Shown: positions 1 through 9,699 of the stretch, in pieces
Numbering within the stretch: the first letter of the stretch is position 1
How the letters are laid out: each line of letters starts with the position of its first letter
From: Bin5 sp965220715
Lineage (GTDB): Bacteria; Chloroflexota; Anaerolineae; Caldilineales; Caldilineaceae
Assembly: GCA_965220715.1 (NCBI GenBank)
Contig: OZ244843.1
Location: 1,240,001-1,304,000, forward strand
Direction of reading: 5' to 3'
Length of the DNA stretch: 64,000 nucleotides
The notes under the pieces: model-generated
The model's database searches: none
The model's input: the letters and a program-made list of their open reading frames with translations, nothing else
Told to the model about the DNA's origin: nothing
Program-made: the position numbers and the translations under genes

Positions 1-1
1 G

Positions 2-121
2 CCGGCGATCCTGGTTCACAACAGCAAGCTGCGGAATGTGCCCGGCCAGGTCATGCCCGCGGCCATTTCACAGGGTGAGAGCGAGTACCTGCGTTTCGAG
101 CAGTGGTACTACCAGCAATAA
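2..121 (+). CDS. ABC transporter substrate-binding protein, C-terminal tail (partial)
   Basis: An open frame runs from the window edge to TAA at 119-121 and encodes the last 39 residues, ending FEQWYYQQ. Endings of this kind, followed at once by two DppB/DppC-type permeases and two DppD/DppF-type ATPases, are typical of family 5 solute-binding proteins, which capture peptides or oligosaccharides outside the membrane. Only the tail is visible, so the family call rests mainly on gene order. A short stretch of the CCACT-type repeat (about 130-180) separates it from the permease gene. Confidence 0.6.
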   Translation, partial: PAILVHNSKLRNVPGQVMPAAISQGESEYLRFEQWYYQQ

Positions 122-197
122 ACACCGGTTGCCAGTGGTTGGTGGTAGGGTTCTGCACTAACCACCAGCCACTGGCCACTGCAGTTCGGGGGGCGCG

Positions 198-1196
198 ATG
201 GGTAGGGCTGTTCTGCGCCGCGGCGTGCAGATGGTGATAACCCTCTGGCTCGTCTCGATATTGGGATTCGTGATCATCCAGCTGCCGCCCGGCGACTTTC
301 TTACGTTGCTTGAATCGCAGCTGGAGGAGCAACGCCTGTCGAGCGCACAGATCGAGTCGGCGCTGACGGGTCTGCGTGCCCGCTATGGCCTCGACCAACC
401 GGTATATATCCAGTACCTCCGCTGGATCTCCGGCCTCGTGCGCGGTGACCTGGGCTACTCCATGGCCATGCGGGCCGATGTGAACGAGCTGCTGAGCGAA
501 CGCCTGGTTCTTACACTGGTGATCTCGTTTGCCGCCTTGGTCTTCAGCCTGGCCCTGGCCGTGCCGATTGGCGTCTACTCGGCGATGAAGCAGTACTCCT
601 GGGCCGATTACCTGTTCACCGTACTGGGCTTCCTGGGACTGGCCCTGCCCAACATGCTATTGGCCCTGATTCTGGTGTTCTTGGCCGTCACCGTCTTCAA
701 CGCTTCGACCGTTGGCGGCCTGTTCTCTCCCGAATACATCACAGCCGACTGGTCGCCGGCGAAGGTGCTGGACCTGGCCAAGCACCTGTGGCTGCCGGCC
801 TTTATCGTCGGTTTTTCCAGCACGGCGGGTACGATCCGGGTCGTGCGCGCCCAGATGCTGGATACGCTTGGCGAGCCTTTCATCCAAACGGCGCGCATGA
901 AGGGATTGAGCGAAAATCGCGTCATCATCCGCCATGCGCTGCGCGTTGCCCTCAACCCGGTTGTGAGCGGCGTAGGGCTGAGTTTGCCCGGCCTGTTCAG
1001 CGGCGAAACCATCACCGCTTTGGTACTCGGCCTGCCCACAATCGGCCCCCTGCTGTTGAGCGCCATCTATGCCGAAGACATGTACATGGCCGGCAGCATT
1101 CTGGTGATCCTGAGCGGCGCGCTTGTGGTCGGCAACTTTCTGGCCGACCTGACCTTGGCCTGGCTCGACCCTCGCATCCGCTTGGTTGAGCCGTGA
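198..1196 (+). CDS. Peptide/oligosaccharide ABC transporter permease, DppB/OppB type
   Basis: Integral membrane permease of 332 residues, the usual length for DppB-like subunits of the binding-protein-dependent transport family. It shows an N-terminal transmembrane helix (about residues 13-32), a periplasmic stretch, then five hydrophobic segments. The cytoplasmic coupling loop that docks on the ATPase is visible as FIQTARMKGLSENRVIIRHA near residues 228-247, with the conserved G and H spacing. A G-rich stretch directly precedes the ATG. It is the first intact gene of an import operon with the next four genes. Substrate is unknown; the glycosidase-like gene downstream makes oligosaccharide as possible as peptide. 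Confidence 0.9.
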   Translation: MGRAVLRRGVQMVITLWLVSILGFVIIQLPPGDFLTLLESQLEEQRLSSAQIESALTGLRARYGLDQPVYIQYLRWISGLVRGDLGYSMAMRADVNELLSERLVLTLVISFAALVFSLALAVPIGVYSAMKQYSWADYLFTVLGFLGLALPNMLLALILVFLAVTVFNASTVGGLFSPEYITADWSPAKVLDLAKHLWLPAFIVGFSSTAGTIRVVRAQMLDTLGEPFIQTARMKGLSENRVIIRHALRVALNPVVSGVGLSLPGLFSGETITALVLGLPTIGPLLLSAIYAEDMYMAGSILVILSGALVVGNFLADLTLAWLDPRIRLVEP

Positions 1197-1228
1197 AATG
1201 CACTTCCTGATAGTTCAGACAATCTGCT

Positions 1229-2386
1229 ATGGCGCAGCCTGAGCCAGCGAACCCACATGCCGAACCGTCGGCGAACGCGGAGACGCCGTCCGCTAGGCGG
1301 GACACGGCAGCCTTTTCCTATTGGGGTCTGATATGGTGGCGCTTCAAGCGCAACCGGATCGGACTCGTAGGCGGGACTGCCCTGCTCCTGCTCTATGCGC
1401 TTGTTCTGCCGGCTGAACTGACCGCGCCCTACTCGCTCAGTGAACGCCACAGCGGTTTTCTCGACGTGCCGCCGCAGTTCATCCGCTTCATTGCCCCGGA
1501 TGGACGCTTCAGCCTGCGCCCCTTCGTCTATGGGCTGAAACAGGAACGCCACCCGGAGACATTGCGCCGGCTCTATATGCCGAATACAGAGGAAATCTAC
1601 CCGATTCGTTTTTTCGTGCGGGGGGAGCGGAGTTGGACACTGCTGGGACTTACCTCAGACCGCCACCTGATCGGCGTCGACAGCCCGGGCAAGATCTTCC
1701 TGCTGGGCACCGATACGCAGGGCCGCGACCTGTTGTCCCAGATCCTGTACGGCGGACGCATCTCTCTGACAGTGGGCCTGATCGGGGTCGCGCTCAGCCT
1801 TGTCCTGGGCAGCATTGTCGGTCTCGTTTCCGGCTATCGGGGCGGCTTCGTGGACGACCTCATCCAGCGCGGCATCGAGGTGATGATCAGTTTCCCCAGC
1901 ATTCCCCTGTGGATCGCCCTCTCCGCGGCGATTCCGGCGGAGTGGAACTCGATCCAGGTCTTCTTCGCCATCACGGTGATCTTGTCGAGCATCGGTTGGG
2001 GCGGGCTGGCGCGTATCGTGCGCGGCATGACCCTTTCGCTGCAGAATGAGGACTATGTCAAGGCCGGGCGCATAAACGGCGCCACCACCTGGTGGATCGT
2101 TACCCGCCACCTCTTCCCGGGCACGCTCAGCTACATGATCGTCGCCGCTACCTTGGCCATACCGGGCATGATTCTGGGCGAGACCGCGCTCAGCTTCCTC
2201 GGTCTGGGCATCCAGTCGCCGATGGTCAGCTGGGGGGTCCTGCTCAAACAGGCGCAGGATATCACCGTCCTGGCGCACAAGCCGTGGCTGATTGCGCCTG
2301 TATTCTTCTTGGCGATTGCCGTTCTGTCCTTCAACTTCCTGGGCGACGGTCTGCGCGATGCCGCTGACCCCTTCTCGGGCCAGTGA
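1229..2386 (+). CDS. Peptide/oligosaccharide ABC transporter permease, DppC/OppC type (long form)
   Basis: Partner permease of 385 residues, longer than the typical 290-310 of DppC. The extra length is a hydrophilic insert of about 100 residues between transmembrane helix 1 (about residues 45-62) and the core; it would lie outside the membrane. The core carries GTDTQGRDLLSQILYGGRIS, characteristic of DppC, and the ATPase-docking loop DYVKAGRINGATTWWIVTRH near residues 273-292. It starts 32 bases after the previous stop. Together with the preceding permease it should form the channel for the operon's importer. Confidence 0.9.
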   Translation: MAQPEPANPHAEPSANAETPSARRDTAAFSYWGLIWWRFKRNRIGLVGGTALLLLYALVLPAELTAPYSLSERHSGFLDVPPQFIRFIAPDGRFSLRPFVYGLKQERHPETLRRLYMPNTEEIYPIRFFVRGERSWTLLGLTSDRHLIGVDSPGKIFLLGTDTQGRDLLSQILYGGRISLTVGLIGVALSLVLGSIVGLVSGYRGGFVDDLIQRGIEVMISFPSIPLWIALSAAIPAEWNSIQVFFAITVILSSIGWGGLARIVRGMTLSLQNEDYVKAGRINGATTWWIVTRHLFPGTLSYMIVAATLAIPGMILGETALSFLGLGIQSPMVSWGVLLKQAQDITVLAHKPWLIAPVFFLAIAVLSFNFLGDGLRDAADPFSGQ

Positions 2387-2439
2387 CCGGTTATCGGTTG
2401 CCAGGTACAGCACTGGCGACCGGCCATTGAGGTTTGGTG

Positions 2440-3501
2440 ATGAACTACAGCCCGACCAACAACTCGAACGATAACGGCCAGGGAGAGCAGCCCCGCCTGG
2501 TTCTGGAGGTAGAGGATCTCTACGTCTCCTTTGGCGGCTACCGCGGACGCACCCGCGCCGTCAATGGGGTGAGCTTTCAGATCCACCAGGGCGAAATTCT
2601 GGGAATCGTCGGCGAATCAGGCTGTGGCAAGAGTGTGACCGCGCTGTCGCTCCTCAAGTTAATCCCAATGCCGCCGGGGCAGATCGATGGCGGCACCATC
2701 TCTCTGCATACCGCCGACAGGACCGTTGATGTCACAGCCCTGGCCCCGGACAGCCGCGAGCTCCGCGGCATTCGCGGCCGCCAGATATCCATGATTTTCC
2801 AGGAGCCGATGCGCTCCCTGCATCCAATGTACTCGATTGGCGACCAGATCGTTGAGATTCTGCTGCAACATTTCGACATGAACCGCCACGAGGCGCTTGA
2901 CAAGGCCGTTGCCCTGCTGGAGCGCGTGGGCTTGCCGGAACCGGCGCATGTTGTCCACGAATTTCCCCATCGACTGAGCGGAGGCATGCGCCAACGGGTG
3001 ATGATCGCGATGGCGCTCGCCTGCGAGCCCCAACTGCTGGTCGCCGATGAGCCGACCACCGCGCTCGATGTCACCATTCAAGCCCAGATCCTGGAGCTGC
3101 TGCAGGCGTTGCAGGCGGAGATGGGGCTGGCCGTTATGCTCATCACGCACGACATGGGCGTCGTCGCCGAGATTGCCGACCGCGTGATCGTCATGTACCT
3201 CGGCGAGATCGTCGAGGCCGCCAGCGTTGAGCAACTCCTCACCAATCCGCAGCACCCCTATACACAAGGGCTGCTCAAGTCGATACCGAACTGGACCGAC
3301 CAGCCCAAGACGCCTCTGCACTCGCTCGCCGGCGCCGTGCCGGAACTGCTGGATCTGCCCGCAGGCTGTGTCTTCGTCGAGCGCTGCCCCTTCGCGGACA
3401 AGGTGCCGGGGTTGCGCAAACCGTCCCTGATCGAGACGGAGCCCGGCCACTTCGTCAAATGCTGGCTCTATACCGAGGAGTTTGCGCATGCCAGACCCTG
3501 A
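2440..3501 (+). CDS. ABC transporter ATP-binding protein, DppD/OppD type
   Basis: Cytoplasmic ATPase that powers import through the two permeases encoded upstream. Walker A GESGCGKS is near residue 58, the signature LSGGMRQR near 178 and Walker B LLVADEPT just after 200. The C-terminal oligopeptide-ABC extension, with PQHPYTQGLLKSIP and a Cys-containing CVFVERCPF segment, marks the DppD/OppD branch. Three in-frame starts are clustered (TTG 2434, GTG 2437, ATG 2440); I chose ATG 2440 because a GAGG at 2429-2432 is seven bases upstream. It overlaps the next gene. Confidence 0.92.
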   Translation: MNYSPTNNSNDNGQGEQPRLVLEVEDLYVSFGGYRGRTRAVNGVSFQIHQGEILGIVGESGCGKSVTALSLLKLIPMPPGQIDGGTISLHTADRTVDVTALAPDSRELRGIRGRQISMIFQEPMRSLHPMYSIGDQIVEILLQHFDMNRHEALDKAVALLERVGLPEPAHVVHEFPHRLSGGMRQRVMIAMALACEPQLLVADEPTTALDVTIQAQILELLQALQAEMGLAVMLITHDMGVVAEIADRVIVMYLGEIVEAASVEQLLTNPQHPYTQGLLKSIPNWTDQPKTPLHSLAGAVPELLDLPAGCVFVERCPFADKVPGLRKPSLIETEPGHFVKCWLYTEEFAHARP

Positions 3502-4507
3502 CGACATCCTGCTCGAAACACAAGGGCTGCGCACCCATTTCGCAGTTCGCCGCGGATTGCTGCGTCGCCAGGTGGCGACGGTGCGGGCAGTCGATGGCAT
3601 CGATCTTGATATCAAAGGAGGCGAGACGCTGGGATTGGTCGGCGAATCAGGCTGTGGCAAGTCCACCCTCGGACGCACCGTCACCCGCCTGGAATATCCA
3701 ACCGGCGGAACGGTGGGCTTTCGGGTGGGCGGCGAGATGATCGATATCACCAACCTGTCCCAGAACCACCTGCGCCGCCAGATCCGCCGCCACATGAACA
3801 TGATATTCCAGGATCCGCTCTCCTCGTTGAATTCACGCATGAGCGTAAAGTCGATCATCTCTGAGCCGCTGATCCTGCATCGCGCCGCCCGCGGCAAAGA
3901 ACTGGAAGAGCGTGTGGCTGAGCTTCTCACCACCGTAGGCTTGCAGCCCCACCACATGCAGCGCTTTCCCCATGCGTTCAGCGGCGGACAGCGCCAGCGC
4001 ATCGCCATTGCCCGCGCGCTCGCCTTGCAGCCGCAATTCATCGTCTGCGATGAACCGGTTTCCGCGCTGGACGCCTCGGTGCGCGCCCAGATATTGAACC
4101 TGTTGATGCGTCTCCAGGAACAGTTCGGGCTGACCTATCTGTTCATCTCCCATGATCTGGCCGTTGTCCGCCATATCAGCGACCGCATCGCCGTCATGTA
4201 TCTGGGGCAGATTGTCGAGCGCGGACCTACGGTCGCCATCTGTCAGACCCCGCAACATCCCTATACCGAAGCCCTGCTCTCGGCGATTCCGATGCCTGTC
4301 CCCAAGCACAGCCGTCGACGCAAGCGCATTGTCCTGACCGGCGATGTGCCGAATCCTGCCAAGCCGCCGCCCGGCTGCCGCTTCGCGCCGCGCTGCCCCT
4401 ATCGGCAGCAGATATGTGACGAGGAGATCCCTGCGCTGAAGCCAACGCGCCAGGGCCATACCGCCGCCTGTCACTTTTCCGACGAACTCGAGCTTGTCGG
4501 CATATGA
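3488..4507 (+). CDS. ABC transporter ATP-binding protein, DppF/OppF type
   Basis: Second ATPase of the importer. Walker A GESGCGKS is near residue 51, signature FSGGQRQR near 164, Walker B FIVCDEPVSALD near 184-195, followed by the oligopeptide-ABC C-terminal domain with PQHPYTEALLSAIP and CRFAPRCPY. The ATG at 3488 follows GAGGAG (3475-3480) by seven bases, so the gene begins inside the end of the preceding ATPase gene, a 14-base overlap that suggests translational coupling. DppD and DppF proteins normally act as a heterodimer. Confidence 0.92.
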   Translation: MPDPDDILLETQGLRTHFAVRRGLLRRQVATVRAVDGIDLDIKGGETLGLVGESGCGKSTLGRTVTRLEYPTGGTVGFRVGGEMIDITNLSQNHLRRQIRRHMNMIFQDPLSSLNSRMSVKSIISEPLILHRAARGKELEERVAELLTTVGLQPHHMQRFPHAFSGGQRQRIAIARALALQPQFIVCDEPVSALDASVRAQILNLLMRLQEQFGLTYLFISHDLAVVRHISDRIAVMYLGQIVERGPTVAICQTPQHPYTEALLSAIPMPVPKHSRRRKRIVLTGDVPNPAKPPPGCRFAPRCPYRQQICDEEIPALKPTRQGHTAACHFSDELELVGI

Positions 4508-4625
4508 ACGGCAGGCGCGCAATCGACAACTGCAGCCTTTCACGCAACTGCATGAACTGCAGTCCGGACCACAGTAGCGGCCGGCGCATCGCACCCTACT
4601 GAACGCACACGAGGAGTTCGATCCG

Positions 4626-5894
4626 ATGAAATTCGCAGCTGTTATCAGCCCGTTCGACTGGGCCTGGTTCTACGGGGCGTGGGGCAAACCGGCCGCCTCG
4701 ATCGTGCTTGACCGTCTGCACTGGGCAGGCGTGCGCAAAGTCTACCTGCGCGTGCGCCAGTGTCAGTGCTACTATCCCAGCCGGGCCGACATGCCGGGCA
4801 TCCATTTCTGGACACCGCAAAACTGTGTGGCTGAGGGATCCTGGGGCACGAAGGGGCATGAATGGCAGTGGTGGCCCCAGGCCTATGACTTCAGCACATA
4901 CGATGCGCCGCGGCTGTTTATCGACCGCGCCCACGAGTTGGGCATGGAAGCGTATGCCTGGCTGGAGCAGGCTGAAGCGCACGGCCACGGTTGGGAATCG
5001 CGCTTCTCACGCGAGCACCCGGAACTGCTGACCCGCAACCGCGACGGCCACGTCGTGAACGGCAATCTCTCCTTCGCCTATCCCGAGGCAGTTGAATTCC
5101 GGCTTGCGATCCTGCGGGAGATGCTGGAATATCGCTTCGACGGCGTCGCCATCGACTTCCAGAAGGGCGGCGATCATCGCACGCCCCGCGTAGACGCCGA
5201 CGGCACATACTTCGCGCACTACGACCCGCCGGTCATAGAAGCCTTCCAGAGCGAGACCGGGCGCGATCCGTTCACCATCCCCAATAGCGACCCCGAATGG
5301 CTCCGGTTTCGGGCAAAATATGTCACCGAGTTCTTGCGGCAAGCGCGCGCGCTGCAAAAATGGCTGCAGCCGCAGCAGGATTTTGGCGTGATGGGCATTC
5401 CCAAGGGGAAACCCATGCCGGCGAAAGTCGTCCGCTCCTCATCCGATCACAGCAGTGCGTCGGCGGCGACCGCGCTGGCCGCCGGGCCTCTGGAAGGAAA
5501 CCTGGAAGATCACGACAGCTGGACCGGTGAGGGGTTGATCGATTTCCTCGTGACCACACCGTTGGCGCAGCAGACTACACCCTATGATCCTGACGTCTAT
5601 CGTTCGATCATCCGCGGGGCCAAGGGGCATCTGCAGGGGCCATGCCGGCTGGGCCTCTGGCAACTGGCGTGGGGCGCGTCCTCGGCCCGCGTGCAGGAGA
5701 TGGTGCATGCAGCGGCCACCATCGCCGCCGACGAAGGTGTCGAGGAGGTCGTCTTCTTCCAGGCCATCAGCTTCGAGGATGCACGCTGGAGCAAGAGTGA
5801 AGTCACCTGGAACGCCTTGCGCAACGCCATCGCCGACGTAAGCGGCCGTCCCGATGACAAAGTGGCCCCGTCTGAACCCTGGCGCCTGCGCTGA
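4626..5894 (+). CDS. Glycosidase-like TIM-barrel protein (GHL10-type, tentative)
   Basis: A 422-residue protein without a signal peptide. N-terminal AVISPFDWAWFYGAW, the central AYAWLEQAEAHGHGWES and FDGVAIDFQKGG, and the end-of-barrel WQLAWGASS resemble family-10-like glycosyl hydrolases, in which a (beta/alpha)8 barrel carries acidic residues after strands; the E in AWLEQAEAH and the D in VAIDF are candidates. A GAGG-type ribosome site (4611-4615) precedes the ATG. It follows the ABC importer by 118 bases in the same direction, so it may process what the importer brings in. The exact family and substrate are not established from sequence alone. Confidence 0.6.
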   Translation: MKFAAVISPFDWAWFYGAWGKPAASIVLDRLHWAGVRKVYLRVRQCQCYYPSRADMPGIHFWTPQNCVAEGSWGTKGHEWQWWPQAYDFSTYDAPRLFIDRAHELGMEAYAWLEQAEAHGHGWESRFSREHPELLTRNRDGHVVNGNLSFAYPEAVEFRLAILREMLEYRFDGVAIDFQKGGDHRTPRVDADGTYFAHYDPPVIEAFQSETGRDPFTIPNSDPEWLRFRAKYVTEFLRQARALQKWLQPQQDFGVMGIPKGKPMPAKVVRSSSDHSSASAATALAAGPLEGNLEDHDSWTGEGLIDFLVTTPLAQQTTPYDPDVYRSIIRGAKGHLQGPCRLGLWQLAWGASSARVQEMVHAAATIAADEGVEEVVFFQAISFEDARWSKSEVTWNALRNAIADVSGRPDDKVAPSEPWRLR

Positions 5895-6029
5895 CGCATA
5901 TTCACATCGAATATCCGCTTAATTCCGTACTGCGTTAGAAAAGGGGACAACACGCAATACGCAATACGTGATACGTAATAAACCTGACCACTTGCCACCA
6001 ACCACTATGTTTTGGAGGGGGATCACGAA

Positions 6030-6644
6030 ATGAGCGACGAAAAACTGTACCATGAACACCTGCACGGACCGTGGCACGAGAAATGGGGAATTTGGCACAG
6101 CGACCCCGAGGTAAGACAGGGCGGCGCCATGGAACGCCGCACGATGAGGCAGACCACCTATGAATATCTGTGGCCCTTTGAATACCCCAACTTCACCATT
6201 CGTTCCTCCTGGTGGGGCGAAAGGCACGGCCGTGAACTCGATCTGCCGCCGGCGGGCTACATCACCGTCGTCGAAGAGCAGCCGATCGTGGCCGTTACCG
6301 TGATCGGCAGCGCCTGTTCCCCGCCGGGCTGGATCATGATAGAGGGTGAACGAACTGAAGATGCCGAGCAGGCCTCGTCCGATATTCCGGTGCGTATGCG
6401 CGCCGAAAACCTGTGGGGCACGCACATGCGCTGGGATGTCAAGGGCGCGATGCGCGAGGTGGGACTGGACCCGGCCGACTTCTGGATGTCAGGCATGAGC
6501 AGCGCCCACTTCCACATCCCCCGCTGCGGCAAGGTCACGATCAGCGGCGGCAGCCAGGTGCCGGGAACGCCCCACGACCAGGGCGCCGACGATGCCCATT
6601 ACACCTTCCGCATCATTCGCCTTACAGTGGACGAGAACACGTAA
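6030..6644 (+). CDS. Hypothetical protein, possibly co-transcribed with the glycosidase-like gene
   Basis: I do not recognise this 204-residue protein. It is soluble, rich in His, Trp and acidic residues (for example YHEHLHGPWHEKWG near the start and SSAHFHIPRCGK near 150-165), and lacks a signal peptide. An upstream in-frame TTG at 6012 is possible, but GGAGGGGG at 6014-6021 places the ATG at 6030 at a better distance. The histidine clusters could bind metal, but this is a guess. It ends just before the repeat-filled gap that separates this operon from the GroEL-like gene. Confidence 0.65.
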   Translation: MSDEKLYHEHLHGPWHEKWGIWHSDPEVRQGGAMERRTMRQTTYEYLWPFEYPNFTIRSSWWGERHGRELDLPPAGYITVVEEQPIVAVTVIGSACSPPGWIMIEGERTEDAEQASSDIPVRMRAENLWGTHMRWDVKGAMREVGLDPADFWMSGMSSAHFHIPRCGKVTISGGSQVPGTPHDQGADDAHYTFRIIRLTVDENT

Positions 6645-6665
6645 GTCCCGTGCGCAGCACCCCGC

Positions 6666-6737
6666 TCACGGCCCATACTTCTCCTCCGGCGCACGCGCAA
6701 ACACCGGTGCTTCGCCCACCGCCAGCACCGCCGCGCT
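6666..6737 (-). pseudogene. Relic of a GroEL-like C-terminus
   Basis: On the minus strand this short stretch reads as 23 residues ending APVFARAPEEKYGP followed by a stop. The GroEL-like protein encoded at 9700-11304 ends EALVLPRSPEETYRP and stop, so the last residues align well. Nothing upstream on the minus strand continues the gene. I read it as the surviving 3-prime end of a second GroEL-like gene, in the same orientation, on the other side of the 112-bp repeat array. It is short, so chance similarity is not fully excluded. Confidence 0.5.
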
Positions 6738-6939
6738 ATCGTTATCTCCATCCAGGCCGACAACCACCAGTGCTCCCAGGAAATGCAGCGCCTCGGCAAG
6801 CAATACGGCGACAAATTCCAAGGCGCTACTGGCCCGAACTCTTCAGTTTCTAGGTTTCGTTGACATTCGCAGAATCCCGTTCAATTCCAGACAAAAACAG
6901 GACGCAGACGGACAGATTTCGGACTGCTCTTAGCGTACC

Positions 6940-9697
6940 TTCGCGGACCACCGCCGTCAACCAAACCGACAAACCCAACCGACTCGCAAAGGGAAGTTCT
7001 TCGCGCCCATTCGCGGATCACCGCCGTTAACGCAGTTCCCCTTCGCGGATCACCGCCGTTAAACAAACCGACAAACCCAACCGAACCGCAAAATGAAGTT
7101 CTTCGCGCCCCTTCGCGCCCCTTCGCGGATCACCGCCGTCAACGCAGTTCCCCTTCGCGGATCACCGCCGTCAACCAAACCGACAAACCCAACCGACTCG
7201 CAAAATGAAGTTCTTCGCGCCCCTTCGCGCCCCTTCGCGGATCACCGCCGTTAACGCAGTTCCCCTTCGCGGATCACCGCCGTCAACCAAACCGACAAAC
7301 CCAACCGACTCGCAAAATGAAGTTCTTCGCGCCTCTTCGCGCCCCTTCGCGGATCACCGCCGTTAACGCAGTTCCCCTTCGCGGATCACCGCCGCTAAAC
7401 AAACCGACAAACCCACCCGGCCCGCAAAATGAAGTTCTTCGCGCCCCTTCGCGCCCCTTCGCGGATCACCGCCGTTAACGCAGTTCCCCTTCGCGGATCA
7501 CCGCCGCTAAACAAACCGACAAACCCACCCGGCCCGCAAAATGAAGTTCTTCGCGCCCCTTCGCGCCCCTTCGCGGATCACCGCCGTCAACCAAACCGAC
7601 AAACCCACCCGGCCCGCAAAATGAAGTTCTTCGCGCCCCTTCGCGCCCCTTCGCGGATCACCGCCGTTAACGCAGTTCCCCTTCGCGGATCACCGCCGTC
7701 AACCAAACCGACAAACCCACCCGGCCCGCAAAATGAAGTTCTTCGCGCCCCTTCGCGTGCCTTCGCGGATCACCGCCGTTAACGCAGTTCCCCTTCGCGG
7801 ACCACCGCCGTCAACCAAACCGACAAACCCACCCGGCCCGCAAAATGAAGTTCTTCGCGCCCCTTCGCGCCCCTTCGCGGATCACCGCCGTTAACGCAGT
7901 TCCCCTTCGCGGATCACCGCCGTCAACCAAACCGACAAACCCACCCGGCCCGCAAAATGAAGTTCTTCGCGCCCCTTCGCGCCCCTTCGCGGATCACCGC
8001 CGTTAACGCAGTTCCCCTTCGCGGATCACCGCCGTCAACCAAACCGACAAACCCACCCGGCCCGCAAAATGAAGTTCTTCGCGCCTCTTCGCGCCCCTTC
8101 GCGGATCACCGCCGTTAACGCAGTTCCCCTTCGCGGATCACCGCCGTCAACCAAACCGACAAACCCACCCGGCCCGCAAAATGAAGTTCTTCGCGCCCCT
8201 TCGCGCCCCTTCGCGGATCACCGCCGTTAACGCAGTTCCCCTTCGCGGATCACCGCCGTCAACCAAACCGACAAACCCAACCGACTCGCAAAGGGAAGTT
8301 CTTCGCGCCTCTTCGCGCCCCTTCGCGGATCACCGCCGTTAACGCAGTTCCCCTTCGCGGATCACCGCCGTCAACCAAACCGACAAACCCAACCGACTCG
8401 CAAAGGGAAGTTCTTCGCGCCCCTTCGCGCCCCTTCGCGGATCACCGCCGTTAACGCAGTTCCCCTTCGCGGATCACCGCCGTCAACCAAACCGACAAAC
8501 CCAACCGAACCGCAAAATGAAGTTCTTCGCGCCCCTTCGCGCCCCTTCGCGGATCACCGCCGTTAACGCAGTTCCCCTTCGCGGATCACCGCCGTCAACC
8601 AAACCGACAAACCCGACCGACTCGCAAAGGGAAGTTCTTCGCGCCTCTTCGCGCCCCTTCGCGGATCACCGCCGTTAACGCAGTTCCCCTTCGCGGACCA
8701 CCGCCGTCAACCAAACCGACAAACCCAACCGACTCGCAAAGGGAAGTTCTTCGCGCCCCTTCGCGTGCCTTCGCGGATCACCGCCGTTAACGCAGTTCCC
8801 CTTCGCGGATCACCGCCGCTAAACAAACCGACAAACCCAACCGGCCCGCAAAATGAAGTTCTTCGCGCCCCTTCGCGCCCCTTCGCGGATCACCGCCGTT
8901 AACGCAGTTCCCCTTCGCGGATCACCGCCGTCAACCAAACCGACAAACCCGACCGACTCGCAAAGGGAAGTTCTTCGCGCCTCTTCGCGCCCCTTCGCGG
9001 ATCACCGCCGTTAACGCAGTTCCCCTTCGCGGATCACCGCCGCTAAACAAACCGACAAACCCATCCGAACCGCAAAATGAAGTTCTTCGCGCCTCTTCGC
9101 GCCCCTTCGCGGATCACCGCCGTTAACGCAGTTCCCCTTCGCGGATCACCGCCGTCAACCAAACCGACAAACCCACCCGGCCCGCAAAATGAAGTTCTTC
9201 GCGCCTCTTCGCGCCCCTTCGCGGATCACCGCCGTTAACGCAGTTCCCCTTCGCGGATCACCGCCGTCAACCAAACCGACAAACCCGACCGACTCGCAAA
9301 GGGAAGTTCTTCGCGCCCCTTCGCGTCCCTTCGCGGATCACCGCCGTCAAACAAAAGAAAAGACCCACCCGGCTCGCAAGATGAAGTTCTTCGCGCCCCT
9401 TCGCGTCCCTTCGCGGATCACCGCCGTCAAACAAAAGAAAAGACCCACCCGGCCCGCAAGATGAAGTTCTTCGCGCCCCTTCGCGCCCCTTCGCGGATCA
9501 CCGCCGTTAAACAAAAGAAGAGCCCCACCCGGCCCGCAAAATGAAGTTCTTCGCGCCCCTTCGCGCCCCTTCGCGGATCACCGCCGTCAAACAAAAGAAG
9601 AGCCCCACCCGGCCCGCAAAAAGAAGTTCTTCGCGCCCCTTCGCGCCCCTTCGCGGATCACCGCCGTTAACGCAGTTCCCCTTCGCGGATTACCGCC
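6940..9697. repeat. Large 112-bp tandem repeat array
   Basis: About two dozen head-to-tail copies fill the gap. The marker AAATGAAGTTCTTCGCG recurs exactly 112 bases apart (for example near 7091, 7203, 7315, 7427, 7539), with an 80-base short unit near 7540-7620 that lacks one 32-base internal sub-repeat. Within a unit, CCCTTCGCGGATCACCGCCG occurs twice, so the unit is itself a compound repeat. Units differ by small swaps (CCCGGCCCGCAAAATG versus ACTCGCAAAGGGA), and the right end (about 9350-9660) has switched to 80-base units with AAACAAAAGAAAAGA. There are no unique spacers, so it is not CRISPR. No gene is supported inside it. Confidence 0.95.
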
Positions 9698-9699
9698 GT

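Noticed and set aside
2659..4041. Minus-strand open frame of 460 codons
   Set aside because: It lies opposite two well-supported ATPase genes and has no protein-family features.
7429..9464. CRISPR array interpretation of the 112-bp repeats and short frames inside them
   Set aside because: The units abut without unique spacers, are far longer than CRISPR repeats, and no cas genes are near.
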